Positions 63,601-64,000 of a stretch of 64,000 nt of DNA are shown one piece after another (within the stretch, counting starts at the first letter, position 1; every line of letters begins with the position of its first letter). Made by a program: the position numbers and the translations under genes. Source of the stretch: Hypomesus transpacificus (taxonomy: Eukaryota; Chordata; Actinopteri; Osmeriformes; Osmeridae); contig NC_061072.1 in the NCBI RefSeq assembly GCF_021917145.1, positions 13,370,742 to 13,434,741 of the forward strand, in the 5' to 3' direction. Below the pieces are notes generated by a model. It saw nothing but the letters and a program-made list of their open reading frames with translations, searched no databases and had not been told where the DNA came from.

Positions 63601-63935
63601 AGGATCTGGGTTCTACTGTTTGGGTGAGGTTCTCATGATGGCTTGATGATGCGGATATAACAATCTAGAACTTTTGGCCCAGGTTCTGTATTTGGAACAG
63701 ATTTCGCACCGATTGCATGAATACAAAAATTTGAGACATACGAATTGTCTGTAAGTGTTTCAACTCTGTGTGTGTGTGTGTGTGTCAGGGCCTGGTGAAC
63801 GTAGCCCTGGACATCCTGAGTCGCATCCACACCATCCCCACCGTGCCCATCGTCGACTGCTTCCAGAAGATCCGGCAGCAGGTCAAGTGTTACCTGCAGC
63901 TGGCCGGAGTCATGGGCAAGAACGAGTGCATGCAG
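25443..63935 (+). CDS. trrap: TRRAP, PIKK-family scaffold of HAT complexes, 5' 58 coding exons (partial)
   Basis: Fifty-eight exons with GT-AG borders join to 9,252 nt (3,084 codons) without a frame break. The product aligns along its whole length with vertebrate TRRAP (human about 3,859 residues). TRRAP is a nuclear pseudokinase of the ATM/mTOR family. It anchors activators such as MYC, E2F and p53 to SAGA and NuA4/TIP60 acetyltransferase complexes. The window covers the HEAT-repeat solenoid and the beginning of the FAT domain (known in human from about residue 2690). The pseudokinase and FATC domains lie to the right. The start is the ATG at 25443 ([20 protein letters not shown]; human [20 protein letters not shown]). 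An in-frame ATG seven codons upstream (25422) is in the same exon. Exons are GC-rich, while introns are short to moderate and repeat-filled. Details are given in the ten block entries. Confidence 0.97.
27339..29691 (+). CDS. trrap: TRRAP exons 9-14 (residues 212-450)
   Basis: Exons: 27339-27416, 27603-27691, 28197-28293, 28467-28605, 28716-28794, 29457-29691. HEAT-repeat solenoid with [46 protein letters not shown] and [20 protein letters not shown]. Exon 14 follows a 14-C tract that serves as its polypyrimidine tract. Intron 13 holds a seven-copy 19-bp repeat. Confidence 0.96.
29145..29277. repeat. 19-bp tandem repeat, 7 copies, TRRAP intron 13
   Basis: Seven perfect units of CAGCCCACTGAGCCTACAT. 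The low divergence indicates recent expansion. Confidence 0.97.
29781..31923 (+). CDS. trrap: TRRAP exons 15-19 (residues 451-864)
   Basis: Exons: 29781-30114, 30212-30309, 30489-30875, 31015-31180, 31667-31923. Exon 15 encodes the known Pro-rich low-complexity loop, here rich in Pro and Thr ([14 protein letters not shown]) and different in detail from human. The flanks ([34 protein letters not shown]) are almost invariant. Exon 17 includes [20 protein letters not shown]. Exon 19 follows a 370-bp polypyrimidine minisatellite. Confidence 0.96.
31285..31645. repeat. Polypyrimidine minisatellite, TRRAP intron 18
   Basis: Units of about 25 bp built from CCCTCC, TTCTCTCC and TTCTCCCCCA. The sense strand is almost pure C/T for 360 bp, ending at the exon 19 acceptor. 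Confidence 0.95.
32072..37238 (+). CDS. trrap: TRRAP exons 20-26 (residues 865-1328)
   Basis: Exons: 32072-32272, 33332-33483, 34808-35007, 35301-35518, 36195-36392, 36562-36822, 37077-37238. Solenoid segments include [76 protein letters not shown] and [18 protein letters not shown]. Exon 23 ends next to a G/A minisatellite. Exons 24 and 25 follow C-rich acceptors (16 C and CCCCCCTCCCCCCCTCCAG). Confidence 0.96.
32273..33331. other. TRRAP intron 20: possible conserved non-coding DNA and C-tract
   Basis: 1.06 kb without an exon. It holds a C/T-rich stretch (32.6-32.9 kb), a run of 23 C (33145-33167), and a short AT-balanced block near 33061-33140 with TTAATGAGTTCATTT and CATAATCTGGCAGTTATAAT. 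That block resembles enhancer-type homeodomain sites. Confidence 0.35.
33484..34807. other. TRRAP intron 21, simple-sequence rich
   Basis: 1.3 kb with CT-rich tracts, a 17-C run (34331-34347) and a GGCAGGCAGGGT-type repeat (about 34528-34565). No coding exon is seen. Confidence 0.5.
35519..35875. repeat. G/A-rich minisatellite, TRRAP intron 23
   Basis: About 355 bp of GAGAGACTGGGGGAGAGAGA and GAGAGACAGGGTGGAGGGGG units, starting right at the exon 23 donor. The sense strand is nearly all purine with many G-runs of four to six. Confidence 0.95.
37351..37541 (+). mobile_element. tRNA-derived SINE, TRRAP intron 26
   Basis: The tRNA-like head has an A-box-like segment (TGGCTGAGCGTTTAGGG) and a perfect B box (GGTTCGATTCC, 37409-37419). 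The tail GTCGCTCTGGATAAGAGCGT followed by TTGCTAAATGACTAAATG is the conserved 3' part shared by many fish SINEs. Length is about 190 bp. It is not a functional tRNA gene: it has no acceptor stem and carries a SINE body. Confidence 0.85.
37624..41543 (+). CDS. trrap: TRRAP exons 27-33 (residues 1329-1616)
   Basis: Exons: 37624-37720, 37868-37989, 38619-38789, 38958-39026, 40758-40877, 41161-41280, 41379-41543. They encode [91 protein letters not shown] and [19 protein letters not shown]. The exon 30/31 junction (SDGS|EMKI) is where mammals splice alternative peptides. A candidate 21-nt microexon lies between them. Exon 33 has a divergent, Ala/Thr-rich [10 protein letters not shown] stretch. 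Confidence 0.95.
37990..38618. other. TRRAP intron 28
   Basis: 0.63 kb with a short CA repeat after the donor and a C/T-rich middle. The segment around 38290-38440 (including CTAACACTAATGAGCGTTGC) is less repetitive. No exon was found. Confidence 0.4.
39027..40757. other. TRRAP intron 30: C-tract, possible enhancer-like block, microsatellites
   Basis: 1.7 kb. It contains CA repeats (39038-39071; about 40000-40035), an 18-C run (39260-39277), and a block at about 39300-39400 with ATTACAATCAATGATTAATT that looks like clustered homeodomain sites. A G-rich stretch follows (39640-39790). A candidate microexon at 40084-40104 is listed separately. Confidence 0.4.
40084..40104 (+). CDS. trrap: Candidate TRRAP alternative microexon (7 codons)
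   Basis: A C/T-rich acceptor (CCCGTTTCCGGCACAG) and a GTGAGA donor flank 21 nt encoding PALEGVE. Both boundaries are phase 0, like the exon 30/31 junction they would interrupt. Mammalian TRRAP has alternative peptides at the same point. Inclusion is inferred, not shown. Confidence 0.45.
41663..41687. repeat. Poly-C tract (25 C), TRRAP intron 33
   Basis: Uninterrupted C run on the sense strand followed by GGGCCCCCGG. It is one of at least ten such tracts in the gene. Confidence 0.95.
41751..45999 (+). CDS. trrap: TRRAP exons 34-38 (residues 1617-1944)
   Basis: Exons: 41751-41932, 42549-42747, 44517-44645, 45386-45652, 45793-45999. They encode [77 protein letters not shown] and [20 protein letters not shown]. 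Introns 34, 35 and 36 are unusually repeat-laden. Confidence 0.96.
41963..42535. repeat. Polypyrimidine minisatellite, TRRAP intron 34
   Basis: About 20 units of CTCCCTCCCTTTCTGTCCCC followed by ATCTCTCTCT, 24-30 bp each, filling nearly the whole intron up to the exon 35 acceptor. Confidence 0.97.
42748..44516. other. TRRAP intron 35
   Basis: 1.77 kb with scattered GT/CA repeats, a large (GA)n/GGGGGA tract at 43602-43730, and otherwise unique sequence. No coding exon or named transposon was recognised. Confidence 0.5.
43602..43730. repeat. (GA)n grading into (GGGGGA)n
   Basis: Pure purine on the sense strand: about 35 GA units, then GAGGGGGAGAGGGGGAGA repeats. Confidence 0.97.
44646..45385. 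other. TRRAP intron 36 with three long C-tracts
   Basis: Runs of about 27 C (44728-44754), 21 C (45101-45121) and 19 C (45324-45342), interspersed with CA repeats. No exon. Confidence 0.85.
46000..46743. other. TRRAP intron 38
   Basis: Begins with a CACTTTCACTGACACACA tandem repeat (about 46007-46062) and has CA (46155-46184) and GT (46375-46440) runs. Between and after them is an AT-balanced stretch (46200-46370, 46480-46560) with no coding signal. Confidence 0.5.
46744..48381 (+). CDS. trrap: TRRAP exons 39-42 (residues 1945-2149), NLS and Ser-rich loop
   Basis: Exons: 46744-46902, 47029-47226, 47617-47727, 48235-48381. Exon 40 carries the region of the known bipartite nuclear localisation signal (VKRGLSMD...[10 protein letters not shown]). 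Here a run of nine Ser, an Ala and four more Ser, then Ala-Ala-Ala, is inserted between the basic clusters. Human has only a few residues there (SAQEV). The flanking exons ([46 protein letters not shown]) are conserved. Confidence 0.95.
47741..47800. repeat. (CA)n microsatellite, TRRAP intron 41
   Basis: About 60 bp of CA with CACTCA interruptions. A shorter CA run follows at 47862-47881. Confidence 0.9.
48388..48645. repeat. CTCTGCTCCGCTGTG minisatellite, TRRAP intron 42
   Basis: Irregular tandem array of CTCTGCTCCGCTGTGCTCTC and CTCCTCTCCTC units starting a few bases after the exon 42 donor. Confidence 0.9.
48646..49830. other. TRRAP intron 42, distal part
   Basis: 1.2 kb without an exon. 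An AT-balanced block at about 48900-48960 (GCAGTTAATGACTAAATAAT) and another at about 49440-49660 stand out from the C/T-rich surroundings and could be conserved non-coding DNA. Confidence 0.35.
49831..54333 (+). CDS. trrap: TRRAP exons 43-48 (residues 2150-2492)
   Basis: Exons: 49831-50044, 50249-50377, 51279-51428, 52681-52880, 53168-53289, 54120-54333. They encode [100 protein letters not shown] and [18 protein letters not shown]. Around the exon 45/46 junction the linker ([11 protein letters not shown]) differs from human (GSTEATSGT). Exon 48 is followed by copies of its own donor sequence. Confidence 0.96.
50378..51278. other. TRRAP intron 44
   Basis: 0.9 kb. A unique AT-balanced middle (50640-50840) lies between C/T-rich ends, with a 13-C tract near 50990. 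No exon. Confidence 0.45.
51429..52680. other. TRRAP intron 45 with (GT)n and CA arrays
   Basis: 1.25 kb. It holds a 57-bp GT run (51545-51601), a cluster of CA runs embedded in an ATTATCTTTCTCAAGCACAC repeat (51940-52052), and CA at 52370-52408. The rest is unique without coding signal. Confidence 0.8.
53290..54119. other. TRRAP intron 47
   Basis: 0.83 kb with CA runs (about 53327-53341, 53392-53414, 53692-53709) and otherwise unique sequence. No exon. Confidence 0.5.
54331..54430. repeat. Tandem copies of the exon 48 end and 5' splice site
   Basis: GAGGTGAGGGGGGCGGGCGG spans the true junction (54331-54333 | 54334). It recurs at 54389, and shortened at 54422, each copy preserving GAG|GTGAGG. 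Confidence 0.85.
54476..56154 (-). mobile_element. Tc1-type DNA transposon, near-complete, in TRRAP intron 48
   Basis: 1,679 bp flanked by TA (54474-54475 and 56155-56156). Termini read CAGTGCCCTCCAAAAGTATT on both sides. Inverted repeats are about 220 bp long. Each has an outer and an inner copy of CAAAAGTATTGGAACA (inner copies at 54681-54696 and about 55934-55948), the IR/DR architecture of Sleeping Beauty-like fish elements. It lies antisense to TRRAP between exons 48 and 49. The two repeats differ at several bases, so it is not brand new. Confidence 0.95.
54778..55815 (-). pseudogene. Tc1-like transposase, 3' frameshift
   Basis: Cut-and-paste transposase. The first in-frame ATG is at 55813-55815; a family-like start, [12 protein letters not shown], lies at 55785. 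Paired helix-turn-helix domains ([27 protein letters not shown] linker) are followed by the catalytic DDE triad: D in [10 protein letters not shown] in [10 protein letters not shown] and E in [11 protein letters not shown]. After QQL (near 54870) the frame shifts by an indel. The normal C-terminus continues in another frame, so the last roughly 30 residues of this frame are unrelated. The core is otherwise intact and the activity is uncertain. Confidence 0.92.
56287..59234 (+). CDS. trrap: TRRAP exons 49-55 (residues 2493-2866), start of FAT domain
   Basis: Exons: 56287-56466, 56637-56783, 57073-57192, 57969-58256, 58388-58525, 58678-58790, 59099-59234. They encode [20 protein letters not shown], the acidic [12 protein letters not shown] linker, [18 protein letters not shown], and the FAT-domain TPR-like helices ([55 protein letters not shown]). 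The exon 54 end and its splice donor are tandemly duplicated downstream. Confidence 0.96.
57193..57968. other. TRRAP intron 51, possible conserved non-coding DNA
   Basis: 0.78 kb. Unlike most TRRAP introns, 57290-57800 is almost free of simple repeats and carries homeodomain-like and TGACATGTCATGA palindromic words (about 57711-57723). The distal end is C-rich before the exon 52 acceptor. Confidence 0.4.
58784..58916. repeat. 56-bp tandem repeat duplicating the exon 54 end and donor
   Basis: Units start GGATAC at 58784, 58840 and 58896. The first unit contains the last seven exon bases and GTGAGG donor. The copies read GGATACC|GTGAGG and GGATACA|GTGAGG. About 2.4 copies are present with only a few differences. 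Confidence 0.93.
59235..60716. other. TRRAP intron 55
   Basis: 1.48 kb. It contains a C/T tract (59770-59990), CA runs (60304-60328) and low-repeat AT-balanced stretches at 60010-60230 and 60430-60660. The latter are candidates for conserved non-coding DNA. No exon. Confidence 0.4.
60717..63935 (+). CDS. trrap: TRRAP exons 56-59 (residues 2867-3084), FAT domain continues
   Basis: Exons: 60717-60908, 62674-62869, 63456-63574, 63789-63935. They encode [59 protein letters not shown] and [20 protein letters not shown]. The last visible codons (MGKNECMQ) precede a GTAGGA donor, and the gene continues beyond the window. Exon 56 ends in CTGCAG|GTGAGA, which is repeated eight times in tandem. Confidence 0.96.
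60893..61190. repeat. 36-38-bp minisatellite built from the exon 56 splice donor
   Basis: Eight copies of CTGCTGCAGGTGAGA (the true junction plus seven) separated by CACACAGCACCACACACMCC-type spacers. Every copy keeps a near-consensus 5' splice site. In the exon frame a TGA occurs at 60948-60950. Confidence 0.95.
61191..62673. other. TRRAP intron 56, candidate regulatory DNA
   Basis: 1.5 kb. After purine-rich simple sequence (61360-61460), the block at about 61465-62330 is repeat-poor and AT-balanced. It is rich in TAATT, ATTGATA and TGATTGATCA words (for example GATATGATATGATTGATCAT near 61950). This is typical of conserved enhancers, but no alignment was possible. Confidence 0.4.
62870..63455. 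other. TRRAP intron 57
   Basis: 0.59 kb with CA runs (62905-62928, 63070-63083), a 16-C run near 63317-63332 and a CTCTCTCTGTTCTCCTC array (63335-63450) leading to the exon 58 acceptor. No exon. Confidence 0.6.
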
Positions 63936-64000
63936 GTAGGAGGGAGGTGTGTGTGTGTGTGTACGATATGCTAGAAGTTCACCTGAACAAGCGCTTATTC

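Overview
This is nuclear DNA from a ray-finned (teleost) fish. All host genes are split by GT-AG introns, the proteins match vertebrate families closely, and the repeats are typical of fish: Tc1-type transposons, an LTR retrotransposon nested in a hAT-type MITE, a tRNA-derived SINE, and very many CA/GT, GA and C-tract microsatellites. I do not name a species. Human comparisons are from memory of the protein families, not from a search.

Layout. (1) 228-1426, minus: the first two coding exons of BAIAP2L1 (IRTKS, an I-BAR actin/membrane adaptor); the rest lies left of the window. (2) 2377-9937: a hAT-type MITE (8-bp target duplication GTTTCATC) interrupted by a 7.1-kb Ty3/gypsy-class LTR retrotransposon (2485-9592). 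Its two 856-bp LTRs look identical by eye, but the reverse-transcriptase core is deleted. (3) 10358-13072, plus: TMEM130, a PKD-domain single-pass membrane protein, with a tentative N-terminus. (4) 13.1-15.9 kb: convergent 3' flanks with a 19-bp minisatellite. (5) 15974-19998, minus: a complete five-exon NPTX2 (neuronal pentraxin 2), with a perfect CRE about 370 bp upstream of its ATG. (6) 20.0-24.6 kb: intergenic, with a Tc1-derived MITE and a (GA)n tract. (7) 24.6 kb to the end, plus: TRRAP, the non-catalytic PIKK-family scaffold of SAGA and NuA4/TIP60 histone acetyltransferase complexes. A probable 5' UTR exon and 58 coding exons are present. They total 9,252 nt (3,084 codons), stay in frame across every junction, and run through the HEAT-repeat solenoid into the FAT domain. 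The pseudokinase and FATC ends lie beyond the window.

The gene neighbourhood BAIAP2L1-TMEM130-NPTX2-TRRAP is the human chromosome 7q21-22 neighbourhood, but with the NPTX2/TMEM130 pair in flipped order and orientation. The four host genes are not a functional operon. Their products act separately, in actin/membrane shaping, an uncharacterised membrane protein, the synaptic matrix, and chromatin acetylation.

The TRRAP introns are crowded with strand-asymmetric minisatellites and long C-tracts, one SINE, and a nearly intact Tc1 element (54476-56154). The most unusual pattern is in introns 48, 54 and 56. Each begins with a tandem repeat that re-copies the exon end together with its 5' splice site. 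I found no convincing undescribed multi-gene system; the nested, RT-deleted retrotransposon and the duplicated splice donors most merit checking.
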